Assembly: GCF_947090785.1 (NCBI RefSeq)
Contig: NZ_OX352320.1
Span: 2,841,001 to 2,905,000 of the forward strand
DNA from: Rheinheimera sp. MM224
Lineage (GTDB): Bacteria > Pseudomonadota > Gammaproteobacteria > Enterobacterales > Alteromonadaceae
Length of the DNA stretch: 64,000 nt
Reading direction: 5' to 3'
Below the pieces are notes generated by a model, which was not told the origin of the DNA, did not search any database, and worked only from the letters and a program-made list of their open reading frames with translations. This document shows positions 9,921 through 19,012 of this stretch, piece by piece. Within the stretch, counting starts at the first letter, position 1. Each line of letters starts with the position of its first letter. The position numbers and the translations under genes were made by a program.

Positions 9921-10109
9921 AAGAGTTCCTCTGTAGAATAGCTACAGTAAAAAATGAGGGCAGAATATACAGTATTTTAGCGGTAGAAGAGACAATTCTT
10001 TGTCATTGAATGAATTTTACGCAGTTTTTCTGTAATTTTAGGCGCCTGAATCAGGTCGCTTTGGGTTAAAAAGTGAAATGCTCATCTGCTGCGACAAGCA
10101 TCCTGAGTA

Positions 10110-10430
10110 TTAACCTTCGTCAGATTCGTCGATGTCAAAGCCAAGTTCACGTGGCTTATGTTTGCAGGCTCTGGCAAGAATTTCTACATAGAAGCTCTCC
10201 AGCTCTTGTGCCACAGCAGCATCGATATGTTTGTTGATTTCAGAGGTAAAAATCTTTTCTGCAACATCTACTGACGCACCAAAGCGACAGTCAAAAGTCC
10301 AGTAATCCGTACCAGCAGGCAGAGTTTTACGACGCTCTCTGTTCAGGTATTTTTTAATATCATACTTAATGGAGTCCACCAAACGAGCAGGTTGCAGCTT
10401 AGGGTGGGTTAAAGCAATTGTCTTTTTCAT
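10110..10430 (-). CDS. Small conserved protein, DUF6172-like
   Basis: The start is the ATG at 10430, with AGGA 8 bases upstream, giving 106 residues; an upstream in-frame extension to 10523 has no ribosome binding site. The protein is soluble, rich in Lys and Asp/Glu, and begins MKKTIALTHPKLQPARLVDSI. It also has KYLNRERRKTLPAGTDYWTFDCRFG in its centre and an acidic tail (IDESDEG). I recall this pattern from gammaproteobacterial DUF6172 proteins. No function is known and the neighbours do not help. Confidence 0.75.
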   Translation of the reverse strand: MKKTIALTHPKLQPARLVDSIKYDIKKYLNRERRKTLPAGTDYWTFDCRFGASVDVAEKIFTSEINKHIDAAVAQELESFYVEILARACKHKPRELGFDIDESDEG

Positions 10431-10614
10431 CAAAATTCCTACAGATATACACAAGTAAAAGCTGAATAAGCTTTTGACTGCGCATTCTACATGGATGAGC
10501 ACAAGACTGCTATTTTCTGGCAAAATTTAACAGCCAGAGCTTAAGTTACAATACTGAAGCCCTTGTCAGCGATTCGGATCTGCTTCCCCAAGATGAGTCA
10601 TCTTAGGTTCTCAC

Positions 10615-11723
10615 CTAACTTCTCGATTCAGACAGTATGACCCTGGCTTTACGTTGCCCCCATTTTTCTATGTACTTGTGGGTGAAAGAAGAGATGAAAA
10701 CAACCAGAGCTAACACACAAAAAACCAGAATAATGTTAGGCAGCTGATAGCCGGTCGTAACAAACCGGACATCGTCCACCATTGGAGCCAGCTGTAGCCC
10801 TGTGATTTTTTGCATCACCATAGCCAGAGACACAAGGACAAAAATGACTGCGGCATGTGTCATATAGATGGAGTACGACAACTCCCCTAATCTGGTAAAC
10901 ACCGATCGCTTCAACACAGAAGAGATAACCCCCCCTCAAATGAATAGATAAATACAGTGGCACAAAACAGGAAGGTTGAGATCAGTGATCGGTACTCCAT
11001 GTTGGATGCGACTATATAAACAACCAGAACCAGCAGCAGTGCCTCCAGTAAAGAAGCAACCAGGTAATTGAATTTTAAATAGTTTAAACGCGAGTAAAGG
11101 TAATAAGTGACCCCTCCGGCGAAGAAGCACGACAATCCTCTCTGCACATCAAGCACAGGGAAAATAGCCTCTTTCGCAATAAGCCACAACATGACAAAGC
11201 TTATAAAAGTCCAGGCTAAGATCTTATAACTCTTAAACAGCAACAGAGTCGCGAAGAAAATAAAATAGATGTAATACTCAATGCTGATACTCCAGGATGG
11301 AGAATTAAAAGACCAGGGATCCGTTAGCGAAGACCAGGCATGAACAAGAAAAAAATTAGGCAGTATCTCTGAAGGAGCCCCTAAGCCTGTAAAAGGAGCA
11401 CTGTTGAATAAAAGCCCTCCCCACTCATAAGCCGCTAATTTGCCAAACTCAAAAAGGATAAACACCACTAACATCACAATATGCAGAGGGAATAATCTGA
11501 AGCTTCGAAGTACAGCGAATTGCTTAAAGGATAAATGGTTACTGAATGCGTAACTATGACTCAACACAAAGCCACTTAATACAAAAAAGAACTCCACCAG
11601 GAGCCCGCTACCACGAAAGAAATCTGCCTCAGTAAATGTACTGACGACATGCAGATGAAATACCACCACAGATAAGGCACATAAGCCTCTGAAACTGTCT
11701 AACACTAAAAATCTTTGTGTCAT
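10615..11723 (-). pseudogene. Acyltransferase 3 family membrane O-acyltransferase, frameshifted at a G7 tract
   Basis: Two reading frames together make one acyltransferase-3 protein (OafA/NodX type, which acetylates surface glycans). The first starts at the ATG at 11723 and has the family opening LDSFRGLCALSVVVFH, with Arg12 and the likely catalytic His23, then FFVLSGFVLSHSY and about eight membrane segments. It stops early near 10911 after FEGGLSLLC. The second frame (from about 10917) supplies the expected end: RLGELSYSIYMTHA plus the last two membrane segments. Adding one G to the G7 tract (10929-10935) joins them as FEGGVISSVLKRSVF, giving about 369 residues, normal for the family. This may be a pseudogene, a phase-off allele or a sequencing error. 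The ribosome binding site is weak. Confidence 0.85.
10929..10935 (-). repeat. G7 homopolymer at the acyltransferase frameshift point
   Basis: Seven consecutive C on the + strand (seven G in the coding direction) lie exactly where the acyltransferase reading frame breaks. With eight G the frame is open to the natural C-terminus; with six it enters a third frame without homology. Slipped-strand change in such a tract would switch the gene on or off. Confidence 0.85.
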
Positions 11724-11813
11724 GTTACGCCGCCCAACATTTGATAAATAATGAGGTTCCAAAGCTATAACGACCACAAAAACGCGGATAACTTCTGCCG
11801 ATCCGCAAAGCAA

Positions 11814-12137
11814 ATTTTTGAGGAAGAGTACTAAAGCCCACGGGTTTAAAACTACTCAGGTCAAAGACATGCCCACTATCCATAACACGTTTTGGTTAAT
11901 AAGTCTGCACGCTGGCGCTCAATTCGAAACATTATTCTGATGACCTGGCATGGTTTAACCTGATGGAATGGCGGATTAACAGACGGATAGAGGCAGAACA
12001 GCGGTGCTAAAGAGAACTCATGTTTTGGGAAACAAAGACTGAAGCGCCTGATGGCGCTTTGTTTGAAATTTTAAGCTGACACAAGTCATAGAGCCGCACT
12101 CGCGGATAAAAAACAAACTGTCCTAATTCCAGCTGTC
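11814..12137. other. 324-base intergenic region with possible element debris
   Basis: No intact gene is visible. Near 11831-11850 there is a stretch (aaagcccacgggtttaaaac) that resembles conserved ends of IS200/IS605-like elements, though this is recall only. At about 11938-12009 the + strand reads as a short open peptide ending LAWFNLMEWRINRRIEAEQRC and a stop, with no start codon in a good context; it could be the tail of a lost gene. A small hairpin with a partial T-run follows at 12042. The patch adjoins the frameshifted acyltransferase gene. Confidence 0.4.
12042..12064 (+). terminator. Orphan terminator-like hairpin
   Basis: A 7-bp stem (aagcgcc / ggcgctt) with a tgat loop is followed by ttgttt. 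It reads on the + strand, where no intact upstream gene exists, and so may mark the 3' end of a lost gene whose peptide remnant ends near 12009. Confidence 0.5.
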
Positions 12138-12581
12138 CTACTTCCAGTATTCGATAACTTTTGCGACTTTACCCTCACGAAATTCAAATACAGCCAGATG
12201 GTTCTTTACCACACCTTTGTGTACTTCCTGCCGCTCTACTGCAATGGCGTTATAACCCGGAATTTGGTTGATAATACGATAGCGCGGTTCGGTCTTATCA
12301 TATTTCCCCATAGCTAATAGCCGCATCGTATTGGCATACAGCTCGTCTTTGCTGTAATTACCGCCATAAGCATCGTGGCGGTAAACAAAATCATCGCTAT
12401 AAAGTGCAAAAAGCTTATCCACATCGGCTTGGGCAGAACCTTGTAACATCACTTGATTTTGTGCAGCAGTTATCTCAACGACCTTAGCTTTTAACTCATC
12501 TGCAGATAACACCACTGGCTCTGCAGCTTCGGTACCCGCAATCACTAAAAAACAAAAACCTATAAAGCCTGATTTTTTCAT
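12138..12581 (-). CDS. Exported NTF2/SnoaL-like (DUF4440-type) protein
   Basis: A 147-residue protein with a signal peptide (residues 1-19, ending GTEA). The mature part follows the NTF2-like cone fold of DUF4440/SnoaL proteins: an N-terminal helix (ELKAKVVEITAAQ), then DVDKLFALYSDDFVYRHDA, a helix with KDELYANTMRLLAMG, and strands ending AVFEFREGKVAKVIEYW. The family includes small enzymes and binding proteins, so no specific activity can be assigned. AGGAGGGGG precedes the ATG, a very strong ribosome binding site. Confidence 0.82.
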   Translation of the reverse strand: MKKSGFIGFCFLVIAGTEAAEPVVLSADELKAKVVEITAAQNQVMLQGSAQADVDKLFALYSDDFVYRHDAYGGNYSKDELYANTMRLLAMGKYDKTEPRYRIINQIPGYNAIAVERQEVHKGVVKNHLAVFEFREGKVAKVIEYWK

Positions 12582-12781
12582 ACCCCCTCCTTGTCGTTAA
12601 GATAACTACAACCTGTTTTGGGTGTTTTCCATGCGCTACCGGGGTCAGCGGTGGAGAATTTGGGATAAGGATTATTTAGGCCTGTCCAATCTGAGTTTTT
12701 TAGCGGGCACATGACCTGCGATAAAAGATGAGGCGCCAGCTGCTGTTAGCTAAGGTCCCTGAATACAGAGTGGCAGTTGTT

Positions 12782-12828
12782 GTAAATAAAGCAGGTGCAT
12801 CCAATCATAAAAATAACTGATGCACCTG
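12782..12828 (-). terminator. Probable terminator after the DUF2383 gene
   Basis: A 10-bp stem (caggtgcatc / gatgcacctg) with a 17-base loop is followed on the - strand by C and then TTTATTTA. It lies about 40 bases after the stop of the DUF2383 gene. Confidence 0.6.
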
Positions 12829-12869
12829 TAGTTAAGCTGCCTGACTTAAGACAGCTGTCAGCCTTTGTT

Positions 12870-13322
12870 TTAGTGGCTGACTCTTAGTTTCAGTGCGCGC
12901 ATTTCATCATGGCATTCCTGCATGGTCGCCATAGATTGCAGCAATGCAGCTTCATACTGAGGCGGCTGGTTATCTTTCAGCGCAATACGCAGTTCTTCAA
13001 GCGTCTTGTCTTCAACTTCTTCTAACTGGCTAATGTAAGTATGCTCTGTATCCGAAGAAATAGCGCTGATAACTTTGGTGTAGACTTTTCTGACTTCAAC
13101 AGAAAAAGCCGAGCCTTCTTCGCGCTTACCGTCTTCCTGCACGGCAAAAGGCTGCAAACGCTCTTTGACCATTCGACGGGCATTAAGCATACGATCGAAA
13201 AACTGTGCCAATCTTTGGTCGCGGACCTGCTCTTTTGCGTCAGTGTAAAACTCAATGCCACTGTTTAACACCTGGATAATATCGGATGCATGATTCACTC
13301 TAGCTGTATTTAACTGTGCCAT
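12870..13322 (-). CDS. DUF2383 / PA2169-like four-helix-bundle protein
   Basis: The start is the ATG at 13322, with AAGGAG upstream, giving 150 residues; the longer frame to 13403 has no ribosome binding site. The chain is almost all helix, with phrases typical of DUF2383 (ferritin-like four-helix bundle): IIQVLNSGIEFYTDAKEQV, FFDRMLNARRMVKERLQP and CHDEMRALKLRV at the end. The family is linked to stress physiology in Pseudomonas relatives, but its biochemical role is unknown. It is monocistronic, with a likely terminator at 12782. Confidence 0.85.
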   Translation of the reverse strand: MAQLNTARVNHASDIIQVLNSGIEFYTDAKEQVRDQRLAQFFDRMLNARRMVKERLQPFAVQEDGKREEGSAFSVEVRKVYTKVISAISSDTEHTYISQLEEVEDKTLEELRIALKDNQPPQYEAALLQSMATMQECHDEMRALKLRVSH

Positions 13323-13678
13323 AGTAAGGTTCTCCTTGATAAGTAAAAGGGTATCGGTGACCTGATGGTCTACCGGGATGAACTCGTCCGGGCAACAGGA
13401 CAACTTAACAGGTGCAGATTGCAGGCCAGACTGCTAAACAAGCAGGGAATCTGCGAAAAAAATAATTTTAAGTTTTTGAATTTATTTGATTTAGCAGCTT
13501 ACCAATAAAAGCAACCTAACACTGAACAGCCTTGTTTCGTCGTATTTCCAGCGGAATTAATTTCATACTTTGATACACCTACAGGTAACTTTTACCTCTA
13601 TGGTGTTTGTACAATTTTCGTGGTGCACGAACAAATGACTGAAGCAGATCATGATTCTGGCCAGCCTTAACTTAGGGA

Positions 13679-14011
13679 TTAATGACCCACGGCCTTAGAA
13701 AACACCTGCATAATTACAACCCCGGCGATAATCAGGCCTATACCGATAAGCGCAGGTAGATCGAGTTTCTGGCCGAATAAAAACCAGGAGATGGTGGTGA
13801 TTAATACTATGCCAACACCAGACCATACGGCGTAGGCAATGCCTATAGGGATCACTTTTAAGGTGAGCGACAGAAAGTAAAAAGCGATGGCGAACCCAAC
13901 CACGACAGCGACTGAGGGCCAGAATTTGGTGAAGCCTTCGCTGGCCTTCAGAGAAGAAGTGGCAATGGTTTCAGCTACTATGGCTGTTGCTAAAAATAAC
14001 CAGTGTTTCAT
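13679..14011 (-). CDS. emrE: Small multidrug resistance (SMR) efflux protein, EmrE-like
   Basis: A 110-residue inner-membrane protein with four transmembrane helices, the normal SMR length. It carries the essential proton/substrate residue Glu14 in TM1 ([13 protein letters not shown]) and the family signatures [28 protein letters not shown] and [16 protein letters not shown], which match EmrE rather than the guanidinium exporter Gdx/SugE. Such dimers exchange protons for quaternary ammonium compounds and dyes. AAAGG lies upstream of the ATG. It stands upstream of no partner SMR gene, consistent with a homodimer. Confidence 0.93.
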   Translation of the reverse strand: MKHWLFLATAIVAETIATSSLKASEGFTKFWPSVAVVVGFAIAFYFLSLTLKVIPIGIAYAVWSGVGIVLITTISWFLFGQKLDLPALIGIGLIIAGVVIMQVFSKAVGH

Positions 14012-14051
14012 GAAGATGCCTTTTCTTGAGACTTTTCAGGGGTGAAGCAGT

Positions 14052-14810
14052 TTATTTCATCGTCACTACATCATAGACCTGCAATTGTGGCACTCGTTGT
14101 TGTAGCTGGGTTTCAATTTGATCGAGCTCGGTTAGTCGCTGGCAAAATAATACGGATTTTTGTTCCAGCTCGTCGGCTTTTAAATCCAAGCCGGTATTAA
14201 TTTTGGCCAGTAGTTCATCAGCAGGTTGCCAGTTCTGACTTTCAGAACGTTCAAAGTCATCTTCACTTTGGCGCAACGCATCGCGTAAAGCGTCCCAGAC
14301 AGCGCCAACAGTGTATTTAGCCAGATCTTTTAATTGTGTTTTCAATTCACCATGTAAAAAGGCATCCAGCTCGTTCAGACTTTGGGGCGCCAGATAAAAA
14401 TGTTCACCACTTCGAACAAAACGTGACGTCAGCTGATAGGTGGTTTCTCGGATCAGTGCTTGCCACTCCTCTTGCTGCGCCGTGCTGCCAATACCCACAA
14501 GCATGTTTTCAATCGCAGTTAACCCCAGCTCGACACTATCCACTGCTATGGTGACCAACTCTGGCACAAATTTACGCAGCCCCTGCGCATACTGGCCCAC
14601 CAGCTCTTGTTCTGCCGGATTTAAAGTGATCCATTCGCCGCGAATAAATAAGTCCTGATCCTGATTAATCTGAAATACAGTACGGTTAGTGCTTTGAATA
14701 CGAATTTGTTCAGGGGAAATTAAAATACCGTGGCGAAATGCCATATTGCACTCAGCCGTAAAGCCTTGCCAGCTAAAGAACATCAATAACAGGATCAAAA
14801 CACGATGCAA
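14052..14810 (-). CDS. Exported DUF2884 (YggN-like) protein
   Basis: The preferred start is the TTG at 14810, with AGAGAG about 8 bases upstream. It places a clean signal peptide (HRVLILLLMFFSWQGFTA) at the N-terminus; the longest frame, from a TTG at 14846, would put 12 charged residues in front. The mature protein resembles E. coli YggN/DUF2884: early Cys, ILISPEQIRIQ, ITLNPAEQELVGQYAQGLRKFVPELV, and long amphipathic helices with a final CQRLTELDQIETQLQ. It is periplasmic with unknown function. It lies 41 bases downstream of nothing co-directional except the DUF1566 genes further up, so operon membership is unclear. Confidence 0.78.
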   Translation of the reverse strand: MHRVLILLLMFFSWQGFTAECNMAFRHGILISPEQIRIQSTNRTVFQINQDQDLFIRGEWITLNPAEQELVGQYAQGLRKFVPELVTIAVDSVELGLTAIENMLVGIGSTAQQEEWQALIRETTYQLTSRFVRSGEHFYLAPQSLNELDAFLHGELKTQLKDLAKYTVGAVWDALRDALRQSEDDFERSESQNWQPADELLAKINTGLDLKADELEQKSVLFCQRLTELDQIETQLQQRVPQLQVYDVVTMK

Positions 14811-14899
14811 AATATCAACTCTCTTTAAAGGGGATTGGTAAAGCAAATTAGGCTAGCTTAGGTGAAAAAGGCAGGGAGATCATTAGGAAGTAACGCATT

Positions 14900-14929
14900 G
14901 CTGTGGTCTTTCATCGAAAAGACCACAGC
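14900..14929. repeat. Inverted repeat after the short DUF1566 gene
   Basis: An 11-bp stem (gctgtggtctt / aagaccacagc) with an 8-base loop lies 10 bases after the stop of the DUF1566 gene. No U-run follows, so it may be an mRNA 3'-end stabiliser or a Rho-independent relic. Confidence 0.55.
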
Positions 14930-14939
14930 ACGAGCCATT

Positions 14940-15452
14940 TTACTCGTCGCTAAACCGCACTAAGCGTACGTATAAGCGAATAATCTTTTCCTTGGAATTA
15001 TTTTTTCCACTATACATCGCGATAGCCCAACCTCGATCAGGCTGATTTACGACTGTAGTACCGGTCCACATATTCTCACTATTACTAGCCGGGAAAACTG
15101 TCAGATTAATAGCAGGGTCAACACAGCTGCGCTCCACCAGCGTCAACACTTCTTTGGCATTAGGTAAACGCCAGGTGCTGTAGCCTGCCAGGGTGCTACG
15201 TTTTGCCTCAGTTAAAGCTTCAGGCCAGTCCAGTTGCTGTGCTGTGCCGGTACAAGTTCTGCTTGAGCTGTCCCAACTTTGCCCTACCAGACAACGGGAC
15301 CACATCAGCTTAGTGGTAGTATCCAGCACTGTACCGTCAGCATTTAATTGAAAACTGGCAATAGGTTTAGTGGTCGTGATATCGCTGTAACACACCTGCG
15401 CTGCTTGAACGGGTCCTACCACCATCAGTAAGAACATAAAATACTTTGACAT
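14940..15452 (-). CDS. Exported DUF1566 (Lcl C-terminal domain) protein
   Basis: A 170-residue protein with a signal peptide (residues 1-18, ending PVQAA). The mature part is a single DUF1566/Lcl domain: VLDTTTKLMWSRC, DWPEALTEAKRSTLAGYSTWRLPNAKEVLTLV, NMWTGTTVV and a closing YVRLVRF. Cysteines at the mature N-terminus and in the loops probably form disulfides. The domain occurs in surface and periplasmic proteins, and its function is unclear. The gene lies 9 bases after the long DUF1566 gene, so the two are almost certainly cotranscribed, with the short protein as a partner of the long one (inference). Confidence 0.85.
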   Translation of the reverse strand: MSKYFMFLLMVVGPVQAAQVCYSDITTTKPIASFQLNADGTVLDTTTKLMWSRCLVGQSWDSSSRTCTGTAQQLDWPEALTEAKRSTLAGYSTWRLPNAKEVLTLVERSCVDPAINLTVFPASNSENMWTGTTVVNQPDRGWAIAMYSGKNNSKEKIIRLYVRLVRFSDE

Positions 15453-15461
15453 AAAATCCCC

Positions 15462-17132
15462 TTATGGCGAGCGCACTAAACGCACATAACCCAACTGATT
15501 TTGCTGCTTCGGCAAGGTATTGTCATTGCCATTGCGGATATCAAACACCCAGGCAGAAATACCACCACCACCCTCTGCGCTGGTTTGAGTTGTCCAGTAA
15601 AACATATTGTTCTGCACCGTGTGATCAGGTTCAAAACGGAAAAATGCCGGATCTAACAAGTGATTCTCACCAATACGACTAAAATCAGCGATAGACATTA
15701 GCTCTTCCAAAGTAGGTAAACGCCAGTTTGCACCGCCGCAGTAGGCTGTTTCATTCACTTCTTCGACATACACTTCGATGCCACAATTCTCGGTGCTTGG
15801 ACAGGTACTTGAAGCAGGCGCAGGCACACCAGCTTCGTCACCATTACCCGCATTGGTATTAACAAAACTGTATCTGTTATTCGCTGCTCTTAAGGTACTG
15901 GCCGGAGGAGGTGTAATCAAAGGTTCCTTTAATTCCCAAATCAAACCTGTGACATTGTCACGTATGCAGGAGAACTCATTGGCGGTGTCTGCCAGTTCAT
16001 CACCAAATTGGTCAAGCTTGGTAAAATCAAAGGCCTTTTCACCTTTGCCTATTTTACGTAAATACTGCACAACACTATCACGGCCGCCGTCTGCATCTTG
16101 GCGCGGATAGTCTTCGTCACCACAGGGGATCACACCAGAAATGTCATAACAGTTCACCACACCTGTATCAGGTAAATCTCCAAGTACGGCGTTACTTACA
16201 GTGACCAGCATAGTATCGGTCGCTGTCTGATTGTTGCTGTCAGTAGCTATTAATTGCAATTCCAACTGACTGGTACCTGAGATGTCTGGCGCAATAAAAG
16301 AAGCCTGACAAGAGGTGGGATTGACCAGCACCAACGTCTGGCCTTTTAACTGACTCCAACGACAACTAAAGCTACCAGTCACTGTGCGTGTCCCGCTACC
16401 GTCTAACTGCACTTCAGCAAATTCCCGTACCTGCTGATCGGCTCCTGCATCAGCAATGATCTGTTGCGTGCTGGCACGGATCGGCACTGTGATACTGCCT
16501 TGAGCCGTTAAACCTTCATCATCGGTTATAGTCAGTGCCAGCTCGACATCGGTCTGAGTGGCCACTAACGGAGCAACAAAACTGACCGCTACAGTATTGA
16601 TGCCTGTCAGTGTTACTGCAGGTCCTGACGTCTGGCTCCACAGATAAGTGGCAATACTGCCATCTGCATCCAAATCATAAGAAGAAGCTGCACTTATGCT
16701 GACGGTTAATCCCTGGGCCACAGGCAATATAGACGGCTGGGTAATTTGTAAAACAGCAACAGGCCCCTGATTTTCAGCATTAACCAACACCTGAACTTCG
16801 TCTGTTAAGTTTTGACCTCCAGGCGTTGTATAGGTCACCTGAAACACTAAAATGCTATCAGCCTTTACCGCGGGCGCGATAAGAGTTACAGATGCAGTAC
16901 TGGCTGGAATACCTTCCACTGCAACGCCGGATAACTGACGCCAGGAAAAATTACCGCCTGCAGGATCGCCCAAAGCATTCAGTATAAAACTGTCCGTTTC
17001 ATTCACGGTTTGATCTATCCCTGCATTGACGCTGGCAGTAGAACCACCAGAATCATCACCACCTCCGCCGCCACATCCAGTGAGAAATACACTAAGCAAA
17101 AGTAAAAGAAACCATTGTTGTGTTCGTATCAT
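15462..17132 (-). CDS. PKD-repeat lipoprotein with a C-terminal DUF1566 (Lcl) domain
   Basis: The start is the ATG at 17132, with GGTGGA upstream, giving 556 residues. It has a lipoprotein signal (FLTGC), followed by a glycine/aspartate linker. Three PKD/Ig-like repeats follow at ~25-125, ~130-225 and ~230-320, each with the NAGIDQTV / DADGSIATYLWSQTSGP / ITDDEGLTAQGS style motifs. Residues ~330-556 form a DUF1566 domain (CIRDNVTGLIWELKEP, WRLPTLEELMSIADFSR, YVRLVRSP). It looks like an outer-membrane lipoprotein displaying a PKD stalk with a lectin-like head. A longer frame from 17222 also contains a lipobox-like ITSC but has poor initiation signals. It is cotranscribed with the short DUF1566 gene. 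Confidence 0.85.
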   Translation of the reverse strand: MIRTQQWFLLLLLSVFLTGCGGGGGDDSGGSTASVNAGIDQTVNETDSFILNALGDPAGGNFSWRQLSGVAVEGIPASTASVTLIAPAVKADSILVFQVTYTTPGGQNLTDEVQVLVNAENQGPVAVLQITQPSILPVAQGLTVSISAASSYDLDADGSIATYLWSQTSGPAVTLTGINTVAVSFVAPLVATQTDVELALTITDDEGLTAQGSITVPIRASTQQIIADAGADQQVREFAEVQLDGSGTRTVTGSFSCRWSQLKGQTLVLVNPTSCQASFIAPDISGTSQLELQLIATDSNNQTATDTMLVTVSNAVLGDLPDTGVVNCYDISGVIPCGDEDYPRQDADGGRDSVVQYLRKIGKGEKAFDFTKLDQFGDELADTANEFSCIRDNVTGLIWELKEPLITPPPASTLRAANNRYSFVNTNAGNGDEAGVPAPASSTCPSTENCGIEVYVEEVNETAYCGGANWRLPTLEELMSIADFSRIGENHLLDPAFFRFEPDHTVQNNMFYWTTQTSAEGGGGISAWVFDIRNGNDNTLPKQQNQLGYVRLVRSP

Positions 17133-17249
17133 TGTATTTATTCCACCGCATGATGTTATGGAACTGCCGATCAGCACCAGTAACAGCAAAAATTTGACGT
17201 TAGAAGTAACCCAGAAAAGCAAAGCAAAAGGCAGGCCAGTTTTGTGGAA

Positions 17250-17269
17250 ATAAGCAACAGAGGTTGCTT
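17250..17269 (-). terminator. Weak hairpin after the FapA-domain gene
   Basis: A 7-bp stem (aagcaac / gttgctt) with an agag loop is followed on the - strand by ATTT only. It separates the FapA-domain gene from the DUF1566 pair and may be a weak terminator. Confidence 0.4.
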
Positions 17270-17284
17270 GAAAAAGCGAGGCGC

Positions 17285-18961
17285 TTACAGAGCCTCTACC
17301 ACTACACCTTGTTCAGATAATCGAATACGGGAAGCACCGTACTCCTTTTTAGTTCTCAATACTTCATTACCAAAGCTGGTTTCCACTCCAGCAAAAAGTT
17401 GCTGGGTGACTTCGATACAAACTGACAACAACAGCTGGCGTCTTTGCTCCTCCAGTTGCTTGATATCCGCTATAAAAGCAGAAGCAATGCTGCGGTGTTC
17501 TTCAAACTCTTCGACCATAGCGGCCATTTGCTCCTGCACTGCAGGCGATTTATCCATTTGTTTAAGCTGCTCAACATGTTGCTTTACCAATTCCATTTCG
17601 GCTTTTAAACCAACTAAACTGGTACGTAAAACATTTTGTTTTTCAATCAGCGGATCCATCTGCTTGTTCAGTACAATTTGCAGCAAACTGCCTGACGGCG
17701 CGCCAAGATTGCCGCAGCGTAAACCATTTCCCAGGTAATAACGGCCACCGACAATTTTGCCATTGGCTTTTTCTTCGGTACCGGCTAATACAGAATCGGC
17801 TTCTACCTGACAGTGTAATAACTGCTTGGAGACAGTCAAACGACCTTCACATTTGATACTGGCATATTGTGCCAGAGTGCACTGCACATGGCCTTTTGCC
17901 CGCACTTGTGTACTTAATTCAGTACTTTCACCAACCTCACTGACCTGATGGCCGATAATGGCCCCACCTATAGTGACATCACCACCGGATTCGATCAGAT
18001 CACCTTCAAATATGCCCTTTACAAATACATTACCGCCAGCAATGATTTTCATTGCTTCATTCACATCACCATTAATGACTACTGCACCTTTAAAAATGAT
18101 GTGACCTGAACCAGCGTCGACTTTATTGATGACAAATACTTCATCAACAGCGACACAAGCATCTAACAAGCGTGGCATGCCATCTTTGCTGGCAACCAGC
18201 AGATCCGGATTATCAGCAGAAACAGCAGAGCCCTCAGCTGCCCCCCATGGTAATTGCTGGCCATCCAGCGCAGACAAACGAGTGCCTGTCACCGTCATGC
18301 CCTCTTTGCCTTTGGTCGGAGGATGGCGGCGCATCAAAACTTCACCGGTTTTCACCGAAGCAATGGCACCAAAATCACGTAAGTCAACTTTGCCTTCAGA
18401 ACGGGCTACAGGTTGTTTACTGCGAGTGGACATATCACGAATAAGGAGCTCAAACACTGAGTCACGACCAGGGGTGGGCAATTTGCCTACAGCGATTTCA
18501 GCTTTAGTTTTGCTTCCAGGCTCAGCGCGGCTGGCCTGTGCCACTAGTTGAAGGATTTGTTCTTTCTGAAAACCAAAAACAATTCCCGCTTCTTGTCCGG
18601 CTTTTACTGCTTCGTTGGCAGAAATTGGGTTGCCACCATAAGCAGCGGTAATCTCAGCGGTCGCCAGCATAGCGTCACTGCTAATCTCAATCTTAAGTTG
18701 AGCATGAATACGTTCGGCGACTTTGTATTTCAGCACATGGCCTTCGGCCTGCAGCTGCTGCTTGATTTTTTGTTGGACTTGCTGGTATTCCAGCAACAGA
18801 TTTTTGATTTGGTCTTGTAGTAACAGACAACGGCCATAACCTGCTTGCTGTAATTGCTCTTTGAGTAAGTCAGCCGTCAGATTAGTCTGAGTCACAGGCA
18901 TATGAATAAAGACTAAATCGTCTTTGAGGCTAAACTGACACGCTAATACATTTACTGTCAC
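17285..18961 (-). CDS. FapA (DUF342) family protein
   Basis: About 558 residues. The pattern is that of FapA/DUF342 proteins: an N-terminal helical and beta domain, a central glycine-rich right-handed beta-helix (VINGDVNEAMKIIAGGNVFVKG, FEGDLIESGGDVTIGGAIIG, ASIKCEGRLTVSKQLLHC) at ~290-400, and a C-terminal coiled coil (~430-520; LKAEMELVKQHVEQLKQM). FapA-family proteins are cytoplasmic; in Vibrio one has been linked to adenylate cyclase signalling, but the role here is unknown. The start is uncertain: GTG at 18961 or TTG at 18967, neither with a strong Shine-Dalgarno sequence. Confidence 0.88.
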   Translation of the reverse strand: MTVNVLACQFSLKDDLVFIHMPVTQTNLTADLLKEQLQQAGYGRCLLLQDQIKNLLLEYQQVQQKIKQQLQAEGHVLKYKVAERIHAQLKIEISSDAMLATAEITAAYGGNPISANEAVKAGQEAGIVFGFQKEQILQLVAQASRAEPGSKTKAEIAVGKLPTPGRDSVFELLIRDMSTRSKQPVARSEGKVDLRDFGAIASVKTGEVLMRRHPPTKGKEGMTVTGTRLSALDGQQLPWGAAEGSAVSADNPDLLVASKDGMPRLLDACVAVDEVFVINKVDAGSGHIIFKGAVVINGDVNEAMKIIAGGNVFVKGIFEGDLIESGGDVTIGGAIIGHQVSEVGESTELSTQVRAKGHVQCTLAQYASIKCEGRLTVSKQLLHCQVEADSVLAGTEEKANGKIVGGRYYLGNGLRCGNLGAPSGSLLQIVLNKQMDPLIEKQNVLRTSLVGLKAEMELVKQHVEQLKQMDKSPAVQEQMAAMVEEFEEHRSIASAFIADIKQLEEQRRQLLLSVCIEVTQQLFAGVETSFGNEVLRTKKEYGASRIRLSEQGVVVEAL

Positions 18962-19012
18962 AAGCAATTACCACTTTTAAAGCAAGCCGCCACTACAACA
19001 TTTTCATCAAGC

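Noticed and set aside
10736..10963. Open frame across the G7 tract (third frame of the acyltransferase region)
   Set aside because: Its translation has no membrane pattern or family match; it is the frame that would be reached with six G and is a shadow of the real gene.
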